Assembly (NCBI GenBank): GCA_019057795.1
Contig: JAHLWS010000053.1
Span: 1 to 64,000, forward strand
Source of the DNA: Promethearchaeota archaeon
Lineage (GTDB): Archaea > Asgardarchaeota > Lokiarchaeia > Sigyniarchaeales > SOKP01
DNA: 64,000 nucleotides
Direction: 5' to 3'
Shown here: one piece after another, positions 26,657-36,030 of the stretch
Position numbering within the stretch: position 1 is the first letter of the stretch
How the letters are laid out: each line of letters begins with the position of its first letter
Notes under the pieces: generated by a model
The model's database searches: none
Seen by the model: only the letters and a program-made list of their open reading frames with translations
What the model was told of the DNA's origin: nothing
Program-made: the position numbers and the translations under genes

Positions 26657-29035
26657 ATGCAAATAGAACAAATTTCTCCTTCGGGTAATGAAGATCGAAT
26701 TTCACGATTGAAAAATAGAGTGGTTTTACAGCCACACGAACTCTGCATAGAAAGAGCTAAGCTTTTCACGGAATCTTATAAAAGTACAAAGGGCGAGGCT
26801 CCAAATATAAGATTTGCGAAAGCTATGCACCATCTTTTTACAAATATGACAATAAAAATATGGGACGATGAATTTATTGTTGGAAATCGATGTACTAAAT
26901 TTGTTGGAACGTCCTTATATCCTGAAGTACGCGTTGATACAATTGAGCAAGATATTAACCTTTATAACAATCGAGAAACTCAACGGCTATTACTTTCAGA
27001 TGACGATAAACAAATCATAATCGAAGAAATTATACCTTATTGGAAAAACGAAGAAGAGACTACTAAATCCAGATTTGACTCTTATTTAAGTCCCGAATTA
27101 ACCGATCTCATGTTAAATCTACTCTATATCGTGGACACAAACATAACTAACGGGACGGGGCATTTCTTCCCAGGACATCAAAACGTCTTAAAAGCGGGAT
27201 TTGACGGCTTAATTCAAAAAGCAAGAGAGAAGATGAAAGAATTTTCAAAAGATCAAAAGAAAATGAACTTTTTGGAGTCAGTTATTATTGTTTTAGATGG
27301 TTCTAAAGAGTTTATTCAAAGATTCTCAATATTGGCAACGGAATTAGCAGAAAAAGAAGGCAATAGTAATAGAAAAAAAGAACTTTATGAAATTGCTGAA
27401 ATTTGTTCTAATATCTCTGGTAACCCACCATCCTCATTTAAAGAAGCCTTTCAATTATTATATTTCACTCACGTTATTGCTGGCCTCGAAGATGGAGGCT
27501 TTGCTATTAGTATAGGACGCATTGATCAAGTTCTCTATCCTTTTTATTTTGAGGATAAAAAAAAAGGGACTATAACTGATGAAGAAGTACAATTCTTAAT
27601 TGAATGTTTTTACTTGAAGCTTACAACTCTATGGAATTATGTCCTCCATAAAGGAATTATAGCTGCAGAAGGCCCGCCACTTACGGCAAATATGACGATA
27701 GGAGGCGTTGATGAGGATGGAAACGACGCTACTAATCAATTGTCGTATCTATTCTTAGATTCTTATAAAAAGCTAAAAACAGTTCAACCTACTTTTTCCG
27801 TCCGCATTCATAATAAATCTCCAGACGATTTACTTGTAAAAACAGGAGAAGCAATTAAATCTGGAGCGAGTATTGCGTTGTTCAACGATGTTGTTATGAT
27901 TCCAGGTCTTAACAACCTTGGTTATACTCTCGAAGATGCACGTGGATACGCGCCAATAGGGTGTGTAGAACCAACACATACTTACAAGTCATTTGGATGT
28001 ACAAACGCTACTCAATTAAATATTGTGAAGTGTTTAGAGCTAACATTGAACAATGGGACAGATATGTTTACAAGAAAGCCATATGGCATTGAAAACACAA
28101 AAAAGCTCTCTTCATACCAAGATTTATTGGACGAATTTTCGAACCAACTTAGCTTTTTTACTAAAAATTTGGTAGAAACAATGTCTTTCCTTGAGAAAGC
28201 TATTGCTGAGCTCAATCCGCAACCCTTTTTATCCGCAACTATAGACGATTGCATTGAACGGGGGTGTGATATCACAAGTGGAGGTGCTAAATATGATTTT
28301 ACTACGACTCAACTGATTGGTTTATCTACGGTTGCCGATTCCCTTGCTGTAATTAAAAAAATGGTCTACGAGGAAAAATTATTCTCTTTAGAAGAGTTAA
28401 CCAAGATATTATCAAAGAATTACCGAGGTAGTTATAATGGGAAAAAGGGAGAAGAAATAAGACAAATCTTTATTAATAAAGTTCCTAAGTTTGGAAACGA
28501 TAACGATTATGTCGATATTATAGCTCGTGAGGTAGCAGATTTGTTCTGTAATGAAATTCTTAAATATAAGAATTATAGAGGCGGAAATTATCATCCAGGA
28601 ATTTATTCTACAGCTTTTCACTTAGCATTTGGAGTTTTTACAGCAGCCTCCGCTGATGGAAGAAAAGCAAGAGAACCATTATCAAATGGAGTTGGTCCAA
28701 CCAACGGAAGGGATAAAAACGGCCCAACTGCGATACTTAATTCGATAATGAAGCTGGATAATGAGTTAATAACGAATGGAAACTCAGTAATATTAGCTTT
28801 TCATCCAAACACACTAAAGATGGAATTGTTCCTTCCACTCATTAGAACCTATTTTGAAGAAAATGGAGGTTATCACATACAATTTAATGTGGTTGGAAAA
28901 GAAACTCTATGTGATGCTCAAATAAATCCAAAAGAATATCAAGGCTTAGTTGTTCGGATCGCTGGGTATTCCGTATTGTTTACGGAATTATCTAAATCCG
29001 CACAAGACGAGATTATTGGTCGAACGGAGTTTTAA
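26657..29035 (+). CDS. Glycyl radical enzyme of the pyruvate formate-lyase/glycerol dehydratase superfamily
   Basis: The 792-residue enzyme uses an oxygen-sensitive glycyl radical and an active-site thiyl radical. The cysteine loop is YAPIGCVEP (Cys about residue 436), in the GCVE form of the dehydratase/lyase branch rather than the CC pair of true pyruvate formate-lyase. The C-terminal glycyl loop is VRIAGYSVLFTEL (Gly about 772) followed by IIGRTEF. The N-terminal domain has CIERAKLFTESYK, as in the family. Start ATG at 26657 is preferred to the TTG four codons earlier. The substrate is not assignable. No radical-SAM activase gene is in the window. Its presence implies an anaerobic lifestyle. 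Confidence 0.9.
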   Translation: MQIEQISPSGNEDRISRLKNRVVLQPHELCIERAKLFTESYKSTKGEAPNIRFAKAMHHLFTNMTIKIWDDEFIVGNRCTKFVGTSLYPEVRVDTIEQDINLYNNRETQRLLLSDDDKQIIIEEIIPYWKNEEETTKSRFDSYLSPELTDLMLNLLYIVDTNITNGTGHFFPGHQNVLKAGFDGLIQKAREKMKEFSKDQKKMNFLESVIIVLDGSKEFIQRFSILATELAEKEGNSNRKKELYEIAEICSNISGNPPSSFKEAFQLLYFTHVIAGLEDGGFAISIGRIDQVLYPFYFEDKKKGTITDEEVQFLIECFYLKLTTLWNYVLHKGIIAAEGPPLTANMTIGGVDEDGNDATNQLSYLFLDSYKKLKTVQPTFSVRIHNKSPDDLLVKTGEAIKSGASIALFNDVVMIPGLNNLGYTLEDARGYAPIGCVEPTHTYKSFGCTNATQLNIVKCLELTLNNGTDMFTRKPYGIENTKKLSSYQDLLDEFSNQLSFFTKNLVETMSFLEKAIAELNPQPFLSATIDDCIERGCDITSGGAKYDFTTTQLIGLSTVADSLAVIKKMVYEEKLFSLEELTKILSKNYRGSYNGKKGEEIRQIFINKVPKFGNDNDYVDIIAREVADLFCNEILKYKNYRGGNYHPGIYSTAFHLAFGVFTAASADGRKAREPLSNGVGPTNGRDKNGPTAILNSIMKLDNELITNGNSVILAFHPNTLKMELFLPLIRTYFEENGGYHIQFNVVGKETLCDAQINPKEYQGLVVRIAGYSVLFTELSKSAQDEIIGRTEF

Positions 29036-29136
29036 TTCCATTCAAATGTAATTCATTTTATTTTTTGAAGAAAAATCAAAAAAATTTTTAGTTATTATTA
29101 TTTTTTTATTGTATCTAAATATTTAAAAATAAAAAT

Positions 29137-29208
29137 GGGCCTGTAGATCAGTCGCAGATCGCTTGCTTCGCATGTAAGAGGGCACGGGTTCAATTCCCGT
29201 CAGGTCCA
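29137..29208 (+). tRNA. tRNA-Ala (anticodon CGC)
   Basis: The 72-base cloverleaf has acceptor stem GGGCCTG/CAGGTCC, containing the G3-U70 pair that marks alanine tRNAs, then discriminator A. The D stem is GATC/GATC, the anticodon stem CTTGC/GTAAG with loop TTCGCAT (anticodon CGC, reading GCG), and the T arm ACGGG-TTCAATT-CCCGT. CCA is not encoded. The D loop is short and lacks an obvious GG pair. No intron is seen. It lies between the glycyl radical enzyme and valS genes on the same strand. Confidence 0.93.
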
Positions 29209-29244
29209 CTATTATATTAAATAACTATCTAAAAAGGTATGTAA

Positions 29245-31845
29245 ATGGCGCAAGAGACTGAGTATCCAAAAAGATTTAAATTCAACGATATTCAAAAAAA
29301 GTGGATACAATATTGGCGAGAAGAAAAAATTTATGATTTCGACATCAATCAAGAAGGCACTCTTTTTTCTATTGACACTCCTCCTCCTTTCGTGAGTGGT
29401 TCGTTACATATGGGACACATTTTGAATCATTCGTGGATCGATTTTGTAGCGCGATATCATAAAATGAAGGGCGAAAATGTTTATTTTCCTCAAGGTTTTG
29501 ATTGTCATGGCCTTCCAGTAGAATTAGCGGTAGCAAAAAATTATGGCGTTTCTAAGGATGATCGAGAGGAATTCTTAAAAAAATGCGTTGAATGGGTAGA
29601 TAACAATATAAAAAATATGACGAAACAGTTGGATGAATTAGGATATTCCACAGATTGGAGATATACTTATCGCACTATGGACGAAGAATATAAACGAAAA
29701 GTCCAAATTTCACTTTTAAATTTTTACGAAAAGGGATTACTTTACAGAGAGAAATTCCCGACGCATTTCTGCGTTAACTGTGAGACTTCAGTAGCGAAAG
29801 CAGAAGTGGGTTATAAGGAAGAAACAGGAAAGTTATGGTATATAAAATTATCCATAGTGGGAAGAGAAAACGAGTATGTTACCATAGCTACAACACGACC
29901 AGAGTATATGGAGGCTTGTGTTGCCGTTCTTATTAATCCAAATGATGATAGATACTATGATCTTTCTGCAGCAGAAGTAAAACTTCCTATTGCTAACCGA
30001 GATGTTCGTGTTTATATGAACGAAAATGTTGATATGAATTTTGGAACAGGAGTGGTTTATGTATGTACTTACGGAGATGAAATGGACATTAAATGGAAAT
30101 TAGAATATGACCTTAACGAAATTCAAATATTTACTGAAAACGGTCGTATGAACGAAAATTCTAAATACAAGGGACTTTCAATTATGGAAGCTCGAAAACA
30201 AATAGTAAAGGATCTTGAAGAGCTAAAATTAATAGAAAAAATTGATGACTATGAACACAGCATAATAATCCATTCAGAACGCTCGTCTTGTCGAACTCCA
30301 ATAGAATATCTACCAGTTTATCAGTGGTTTATTAATGTTAAAGACTTTACTCAAGAAATTATAGAATCTGCTGATTTGATGAACTGGTACCCGAAGAAAC
30401 ATAAATTACGATTATTGGATTGGGCAAACGGCTTAGATTGGAATTGGGTAATTTCCCGGCAACGCGTCTTCGGAACACCGATTCCTTTTTGGTATTGTGG
30501 TGAATGCAACGAGATTTTTCCTCCAAAAAAAGAAGATTTACCATTAGATCCAATTAAAATCCCTCCACCATTTGAAAAATGCCCTAAGTGCGGTAGCACT
30601 GATATCATTGGCGAAAAAGACGTCTGCGATTGCTGGATTGATTCTAGCATATCTCCCCTTGCCATGTCCAAATGGTTAGACGATGATGCTTTCTTCAAAA
30701 AAGCCTATTTAGAAGCTAAAGTTCATCGACCTCAGGGTTACGAAATAATACGGACATGGTTGTTTTATACGCTATTTCGGTGCAAGATATTAACAGGAAA
30801 AGCCCCTTTTTACGAAGCAATGATTAATGGTATGGTTTCAGGACCAGATGGAAGACATATGTCAAAAAGCCTTGGAAATTCTATTTCACCGGATGAAGTT
30901 ATGCCCAAATTTGGAGCCGACGCAATTAGACAATGGGCAGCGATGGGATCACTAGGAGACGATTATCCTTTTGAATTTACTTGGATAAACATTCATACAA
31001 AACAGCCAATTTCAAACGAAAACATCGAAAAAGAAAGAAAAAAACTCCCAGAAGACAAATTTAACAAAAAATATCGCAGAAATTTCGAGCAACTAATTGG
31101 AGCATCGCGATTTATCACTAAGATGTGGAACGCATACAGATTTTTGTTCCTTAATTTAAGAAACATCGAAGTTCCAAATTTACAGATCAAAGATAGCGAA
31201 TTATCCGAAATTGAAAGTTATTATTTTTTTGAATTTAATAAAGCTTTAAAAGAAGCTACAAAACATTTCGACGGATATAATTGGCACGAAGCTTTTATGG
31301 TATTACGAGTTTTTTTCTGGAACGAACTGTGCGATAATTACATAGAAGCAATAAAGCATAAATTCTATTCTGAAGATAAAAATATCGCACAAAACGCGTT
31401 AAAAAATGCACTGAGTTTATTTTACAAAATTTTAACCACATTCGCCTTTACAATGCCTTTTATTACAGAAGAAATTTACTCAATTCTCTATCAAAATTAT
31501 AGAGAGTTGAAATCGATCCATTTAGAAGCATGGCCGCGACCGTACGATAAAGTTTCTGAGGAGTTCGCGAATAGCGGAAAATTAGCAATTGAAATTATCA
31601 AAATTCTTAGAAATTGCAAATCTAAGCTCAAAATACCGTTAAATCAAGAAGTAGAAAGAATTATTATTTCCTCTAATAAGAATACGATAAACGAGATTGA
31701 AAATGTAAAAGCTGACATTATTAACACAATTAGAATAAAAAACTTTGAAATTATTGAAAGCAAAAAAGAAAAAGATATTAAAGAAAGTCCTGAACTTAAA
31801 GAAGATTACGAGGATTTAAATTTATCCTTGTTCTTTTTTAAATAA
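29245..31845 (+). CDS. valS: Valyl-tRNA synthetase
   Basis: ValRS charges tRNA-Val and is a class I synthetase. The 866-residue product has the HIGH motif as HMGH within PPPFVSGSLHMGHIL (about residue 56) and the KMSKS motif as HMSKS within GPDGRHMSKSLGNS (about 538). The editing domain shows ATTRPEYMEACVAV (about 214) and FGTGVVYVCTYGD (about 266), which favours ValRS over IleRS. A zinc-type CGEC...CPKCG pair lies near 420-450, and the anticodon-binding helical domain follows. It starts 36 bases after tRNA-Ala. Length is typical for archaeal ValRS. Confidence 0.95.
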   Translation: MAQETEYPKRFKFNDIQKKWIQYWREEKIYDFDINQEGTLFSIDTPPPFVSGSLHMGHILNHSWIDFVARYHKMKGENVYFPQGFDCHGLPVELAVAKNYGVSKDDREEFLKKCVEWVDNNIKNMTKQLDELGYSTDWRYTYRTMDEEYKRKVQISLLNFYEKGLLYREKFPTHFCVNCETSVAKAEVGYKEETGKLWYIKLSIVGRENEYVTIATTRPEYMEACVAVLINPNDDRYYDLSAAEVKLPIANRDVRVYMNENVDMNFGTGVVYVCTYGDEMDIKWKLEYDLNEIQIFTENGRMNENSKYKGLSIMEARKQIVKDLEELKLIEKIDDYEHSIIIHSERSSCRTPIEYLPVYQWFINVKDFTQEIIESADLMNWYPKKHKLRLLDWANGLDWNWVISRQRVFGTPIPFWYCGECNEIFPPKKEDLPLDPIKIPPPFEKCPKCGSTDIIGEKDVCDCWIDSSISPLAMSKWLDDDAFFKKAYLEAKVHRPQGYEIIRTWLFYTLFRCKILTGKAPFYEAMINGMVSGPDGRHMSKSLGNSISPDEVMPKFGADAIRQWAAMGSLGDDYPFEFTWINIHTKQPISNENIEKERKKLPEDKFNKKYRRNFEQLIGASRFITKMWNAYRFLFLNLRNIEVPNLQIKDSELSEIESYYFFEFNKALKEATKHFDGYNWHEAFMVLRVFFWNELCDNYIEAIKHKFYSEDKNIAQNALKNALSLFYKILTTFAFTMPFITEEIYSILYQNYRELKSIHLEAWPRPYDKVSEEFANSGKLAIEIIKILRNCKSKLKIPLNQEVERIIISSNKNTINEIENVKADIINTIRIKNFEIIESKKEKDIKESPELKEDYEDLNLSLFFFK

Positions 31846-31871
31846 TTCTTTTACCTACAATCTTTTTTAAG

Positions 31872-32594
31872 ATGACGAATAAAAATTTAATTGTTTTCGT
31901 CCCAGCTTATAACGAAGAAAAAAGCATTTTTAAATTGATTAAAGAAATACCCTCGTTCCCAAACGCTAACCAGAAAGTTATTGTTATTAACGATGGCAGT
32001 ACAGATAACACTTCAGCTACCGCTAAAAAAGCAGGCGCAATAGTAATATCGAATAAAAAGAACTTAGGTTTGGGTTATTCCTTTAAAATTGGATTAGTAG
32101 AAGCGTTAAAAGAAGGAGCAGATGTTATAGTGGTGTTAGACGGCGACGGTCAATATAACCCTAAACACATAAGTAAGTTGATTTGTCCAATATTACGAGA
32201 TGAAGCCGATTTAGTGCAAGGAAACCGATTTTTGGCTGGCGAGAGATACGAAAGTTCGTCAATAAAGAAATTAGGAAACAAGCTTATTTCGATCTTTTTG
32301 TCCACGATATTATTAAGACTGACAGAAGTTTACGATGTACAATCCTCTTTTAGGGCGTTTAATAGATCTTTAGCTACTGTTCTTGTGGACGAAATTGTAG
32401 GTAAGTACAATTACGCTCAAGAAATGTTTATAATAACGAGCCTACATGGGTACAAAATAAAACAAATTCCGGTCCAATGTTCGAAAAGAAGTTATGGTCA
32501 ATCAAGGTTAATCAGGAATCCTTTCATCCATTTAATTAAAATTCTCTGGGTTAGCTTAAGAACTTATTTGTTATTAAAATATTGGAAAAACTAA
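31872..32594 (+). CDS. Family 2 glycosyltransferase, polyprenyl-phosphate mannose/glucose synthase-like
   Basis: The 240-residue GT-A enzyme resembles DPM1-type transferases, which load a sugar from a nucleotide donor onto a polyprenyl phosphate. Motifs are VFVPAYNEEKSI (about residue 8), VINDGSTDNT (about 38) and VVLDGDGQYNPKH (about 88, with the DxD metal site). YDVQSSFRAFNR near 155 fits the acceptor-binding part. There are no clear transmembrane helices, so it probably acts on the inner face of the membrane. It starts 26 bases after valS and may share its transcript. Confidence 0.88.
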   Translation: MTNKNLIVFVPAYNEEKSIFKLIKEIPSFPNANQKVIVINDGSTDNTSATAKKAGAIVISNKKNLGLGYSFKIGLVEALKEGADVIVVLDGDGQYNPKHISKLICPILRDEADLVQGNRFLAGERYESSSIKKLGNKLISIFLSTILLRLTEVYDVQSSFRAFNRSLATVLVDEIVGKYNYAQEMFIITSLHGYKIKQIPVQCSKRSYGQSRLIRNPFIHLIKILWVSLRTYLLLKYWKN

Positions 32595-32715
32595 ATCATA
32601 AGCTATGAAAATTTAATTCTATTCTAGAGATATTTTCTTCTTTCAATAAAAAATAGTGATCCTTTTATAAATCCATTATAAATTTATCATGCTAAGTGAA
32701 GTTATTATTATAAAA

Positions 32716-32820
32716 ATTTCTAAAAATATTATTAAGGTGAAAAAAAATATGCCACATGCTGGAGACGCAGTTCCATAAGTTTATTTTAGCAAGAAAATAT
32801 TTTTTCCTTTTTTTTTTTTT
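32716..32820 (-). ncRNA. Putative structured small RNA, third and inverted copy of the 18.6-kb family
   Basis: Read on the minus strand, this segment has an A-rich start, AAAAAGGAAAAAATAT, then TTATGGAACTGCGTCT. The latter differs at one base from TTATGGTACTGCGTCT in copy 2 at 18.87 kb. GGCAT and TTTTTCAC follow, as in the other copies. The CTG/CAG and ATG/CAT pairings around the CGTCT loop are kept. The rest has diverged, and the terminal T-run is only five bases. It fills most of the 260-base gap between the glycosyltransferase and the second DUF885-like gene. Confidence 0.4.
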
Positions 32821-32854
32821 GGTTTAATATCTCAATTTTCGATTTTTCGAAGAT

Positions 32855-34042
32855 TTATAAGTCTGAAGGCAATGTTTGTTCAGTAAGTAATCTACGAAAA
32901 TGCTTCGGAGATGGTCGATTGCCAAATTTTTCAGTGATAAGCCGTTCTCCTTGGTAAACTAATACATAGTGGGCCCACAATTCATCCGATATAAATTTTA
33001 ATATTGCTCTAATTCCTTTATCAGGAATCACTTTAAAACTCTTAGCATATCTTATTAGCTCATTCTCCGTCCATTTATGAACATACTTATGGTAAGCTAA
33101 ATTACTTTGAAATTTCGCAAATCCGCATCTAATTTCGTCCTGTCTAGTTAAAGTCTCTAAATTATCTTCAATTTTAGGATTGGGGTGAAGCTCTGCTAAT
33201 AAGATTTTCGCACTTTCAGTAGGATCAAATAAGACTTTTTCAGCTGTTACTCCAATTCCTTCTGAAATGACTATCTCTGGACTATAAATTAATAGAATAG
33301 AGCTTTCAAAATAACCTTTAGAGCGATACAAAAGCTTCTCTCGTGCTGTCCGTTCCGTGTGGTGTCCAGGATATCCCTCATGGCAAGCACTAGATAATAA
33401 ATGAGTCCAGTAATGAAATGTACTAATATTGATCTCTATTCTGGAGGCATAATTTCCTCTATACCAACAATACTTTGGCCAGCTTTGATCTTCTACTTCT
33501 AAAATGTCAATCTCTTCGTTATCTGGAAGCAGATTAGGAAAAACTTCTTGCGTTCGTTTTTGTGCAATACGAATTGCTTTCATATACAGCTCTTTTAAAC
33601 GACCTGATGGAATAGTCCTTTGTTTAGCATACCTTGCTATCCGTTCAGATAAAGTTCCTTTTCCCTTATACAATTTATCTGCTTTTGATGATAAATTATA
33701 AAAAAAGTTATCGTTATAAAATATTGGTTTAAAATCAAATAATTTCTCAACTTGCTCTAAATATGGAATTTTCTCGCCATTTAATGTTCTTAAAGTGGTT
33801 TCAATAGCAGTAAGAGTTTTATCAAGGAAATTAAGGCGCTTCTTTTCGAATCCTTGCTTTGGTAATTGAGCAATGAGAGCTCTACAATCTTTTAATAATG
33901 TTGTAGGGGAAATTTTTTCCTCTAAGTCCACTGTGTATTTAAGTTCTGGGGGCCCATAATAATGCTCAACATAACCATTTATATGTTTGTTGATCCTCAA
34001 TCCTAAACGCAGATATATTTTGGCAAAATCATTTAACTCCAT
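32855..34042 (-). CDS. DUF885-like putative zinc metallopeptidase, paralogue B
   Basis: The 395-residue protein is a clear paralogue of that at 19055-20266. Both begin with a motif like LRLxLRIxKHxxGYVxxYxGP and contain TPxxLLxDCRAL-type segments. Here the metal site is CHEGYPGHHTE (about residue 219), and EIVISEGIGVTA follows near 260. The start is ATG at 34042; the TTG three codons upstream is possible. The gene lies alone between a small-RNA candidate and scpB. As for paralogue A, peptidase activity is inferred only from the HEGYPGHH motif. Divergence between the two suggests an old duplication with different substrates. Confidence 0.7.
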   Translation of the reverse strand: MELNDFAKIYLRLGLRINKHINGYVEHYYGPPELKYTVDLEEKISPTTLLKDCRALIAQLPKQGFEKKRLNFLDKTLTAIETTLRTLNGEKIPYLEQVEKLFDFKPIFYNDNFFYNLSSKADKLYKGKGTLSERIARYAKQRTIPSGRLKELYMKAIRIAQKRTQEVFPNLLPDNEEIDILEVEDQSWPKYCWYRGNYASRIEINISTFHYWTHLLSSACHEGYPGHHTERTAREKLLYRSKGYFESSILLIYSPEIVISEGIGVTAEKVLFDPTESAKILLAELHPNPKIEDNLETLTRQDEIRCGFAKFQSNLAYHKYVHKWTENELIRYAKSFKVIPDKGIRAILKFISDELWAHYVLVYQGERLITEKFGNRPSPKHFRRLLTEQTLPSDL

Positions 34043-34124
34043 ATTGAACAAGCCAGTTTTGCTATTTTCTTTCTGTCTCTCTCTATTTCTCTTGATTAGT
34101 AGTAAATAGTTAACTAGTATTTTC

Positions 34125-34961
34125 TCAAAGACCTAGTTGCGATACCATCATTCTTTTCAGCTCTTCTTTATTTTTAGGCAAACCAAACATATCTGCATAC
34201 TTATCTGTTGTAGCCAATTCAGCTGACCTTCCTTTTTTTACTGCCGATATTAGATCGTTTTCTAAAAGGTATTTGACATGTTCGTAAGCCCCACTTCCTC
34301 TTAATTTAATAACAGTTGATTTTAAAATTGGTTGCTTCAACGCGATAATCGTTAGCGTTCTTAAGTAACGCTCAGCAATAGCGCCTCCTTTGGCGAATTT
34401 AGATACAGTTTCGGTAAGTTCGGGTCTAAGCTGCATCTGGTATTTTTCTCCAATTTGAGCGACAATTAACGCGCCAGAATGTTCTAAATAATCAAAAGCA
34501 ACAACTCTTACTAATTCTTCAACTTCTTTTTTGGGAATTTCTAATTTAGTTGATAATTCTTCGACATCAAGGGGTCTACCTGCTGCGTAAAGGGCGCCTT
34601 CTATTAGATTTCTCCGTAGTTCTTTTAATTGTATTTCTAAATCTTCTTTCGTGATTTCTGGGGTTATTTGGGGTTCTTCACCGTCTTTTCCTATAATTTT
34701 AGTTTCTAGTTCACTTAATCTTTCTTCTGATATTTCGGAACTTAATGTGTCTTCTTTAAATTCTTCTTTGGATTCTTTTTCGAGTACTTCTTCAATATAT
34801 TCATCAGTATCAATAGTATCCTCTATTTCTTCAGGAATCTTTTCTACTTGAGAGATATTTTCTTCTTCTATTTCACTTATATGTATTTCTTCCTTCTCTT
34901 CTTCTATTTCAGTTTCAATTTCAGGTAGTTTTTCTAGTTCTTTTTCGCTATTTTCGTTCAT
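34125..34961 (-). CDS. scpB: Segregation and condensation protein B (ScpB) with acidic N-terminal extension
   Basis: ScpB dimers are winged-helix proteins that bind ScpA in the SMC condensin complex. The conserved part (about residues 112-278) shows the two wHTH domains: LIEGALYAAGRPLDVEELS (helix 1), then AIAERYLRTLTIIALKQPI with the typical 'ALxTLxIIAxxQPI' pattern, and ELATTDKYADMFGLP near the end. The first 110 residues are dominated by E, with I, D and S, and are probably disordered; bacterial ScpB lacks such a tail. It is the last gene of the SMC-ScpA-ScpB operon and ends in TGA. Confidence 0.92.
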   Translation of the reverse strand: MNENSEKELEKLPEIETEIEEEKEEIHISEIEEENISQVEKIPEEIEDTIDTDEYIEEVLEKESKEEFKEDTLSSEISEERLSELETKIIGKDGEEPQITPEITKEDLEIQLKELRRNLIEGALYAAGRPLDVEELSTKLEIPKKEVEELVRVVAFDYLEHSGALIVAQIGEKYQMQLRPELTETVSKFAKGGAIAERYLRTLTIIALKQPILKSTVIKLRGSGAYEHVKYLLENDLISAVKKGRSAELATTDKYADMFGLPKNKEELKRMMVSQLGL

Positions 34962-34990
34962 AATTTATCGCCAAAATTATTTTATCAAAA

Positions 34991-36001
34991 TTATTTTCTT
35001 AAGTTAATTGAAATATTTTTAAAAACTTCTTCTTGTGATAGTATTAGCTTATTGCCCGTGGACAAGAACATAAGCGCCAAAAACATTCTTACTAAAGCAA
35101 ACTTTTTACCAAGGTCGCTTTCTTCTTCAGTATTAATAATTTTGGCTATATCAAAAAAACTTGTTTCTTTATCGTCAAGTTGTATTTTCGATTTAATGCG
35201 GTTAAACCAAGAATTGTGCAGTTCTTCTACCGTTTGTTCTTTTCCACTAATATGCTTCAAAAGTTCTTTTGGTAATTGAGCTTTTGATCTCATTTGAATT
35301 CTTTGTTGTTTTATTTCGTCCCTCCGCATTCTCCGTCGTTTTAATTTTTCTTTCTTTTGCATTGTTTCGATTATGGCAGACCTCATCGCGTCAAATAATT
35401 CATCTTTAGTGGAAATTAGCATTTTTGGCTGAATGGGTTGCGGTAAGGTCTTTGGAATTATTCGAGAATGTTTTTCCCGGAATTTCTCTAATTCTTCTTT
35501 TTTTTGAATTTGTTCTTCTTCTCTTATGATACTCGAAATTTTATAATGATGAAGTACTGCTGATGTTTTGAGAGCGATACCTGCAATTTTATAATTGATT
35601 AAATCTTCATGTAGCATATTATCGAAAAATTTATCTACCAAAGATGCTAAATCATAGAACGCAACATTAGATTCTTTTGCGACTTCGCTATCTAATAGCG
35701 AATTATAGGGGGGTTTTTGCCAAAATTTCAAATCTAATTTTTGTTTATGAATTAGTGTAGGATCATCTTCTTCGCCAGCAATTAATTCTTCTTCAATTAT
35801 TTCCTCCACATCTTCCTGTTCTTGAGTTCTATCGATAAATTCTGGATGAGAAGTTACCTTGCTTAAAAGCTTTATAATATCGTTCTTTTTGGACTTAGAA
35901 GGGATATTAATCTTATTTTTACTCGCAAATTCTCTTAATTGCTTAACACTCCATTCCGTGAAGGCGTACTTCTTTTCTGAGGCATTCTTTTCAGGAATAA
36001 T
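34991..36001 (-). CDS. scpA: Segregation and condensation protein A (ScpA, kleisin) with probable SAP-like N-terminal domain
   Basis: ScpA is the kleisin that bridges SMC heads and binds ScpB. The kleisin core is recognisable from KFWQKPPYNSLLDSE through DLINYKIAGIALKTSAVLHH to the C-terminal winged helix (VRMFLALMFLSTGNKL...LSQEEVF). The first standard start is GTG at 35809 (272 aa). The same frame stays open upstream to the smc stop and encodes FTEWSVKQLREFASKN...IIKLLSK, a SAP-like helix-loop-helix. No ATG, GTG or TTG exists there. Two ATT codons (36001 and 35998) lie 4 and 7 bases behind AGGTG, so I propose an AUU start giving about 335 residues. Confidence 0.8.
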   Translation of the reverse strand: MIPEKNASEKKYAFTEWSVKQLREFASKNKINIPSKSKKNDIIKLLSKVTSHPEFIDRTQEQEDVEEIIEEELIAGEEDDPTLIHKQKLDLKFWQKPPYNSLLDSEVAKESNVAFYDLASLVDKFFDNMLHEDLINYKIAGIALKTSAVLHHYKISSIIREEEQIQKKEELEKFREKHSRIIPKTLPQPIQPKMLISTKDELFDAMRSAIIETMQKKEKLKRRRMRRDEIKQQRIQMRSKAQLPKELLKHISGKEQTVEELHNSWFNRIKSKIQLDDKETSFFDIAKIINTEEESDLGKKFALVRMFLALMFLSTGNKLILSQEEVFKNISINLRK

Positions 36002-36030
36002 ATTACACCTAAAACTTTTAATTATTAATC

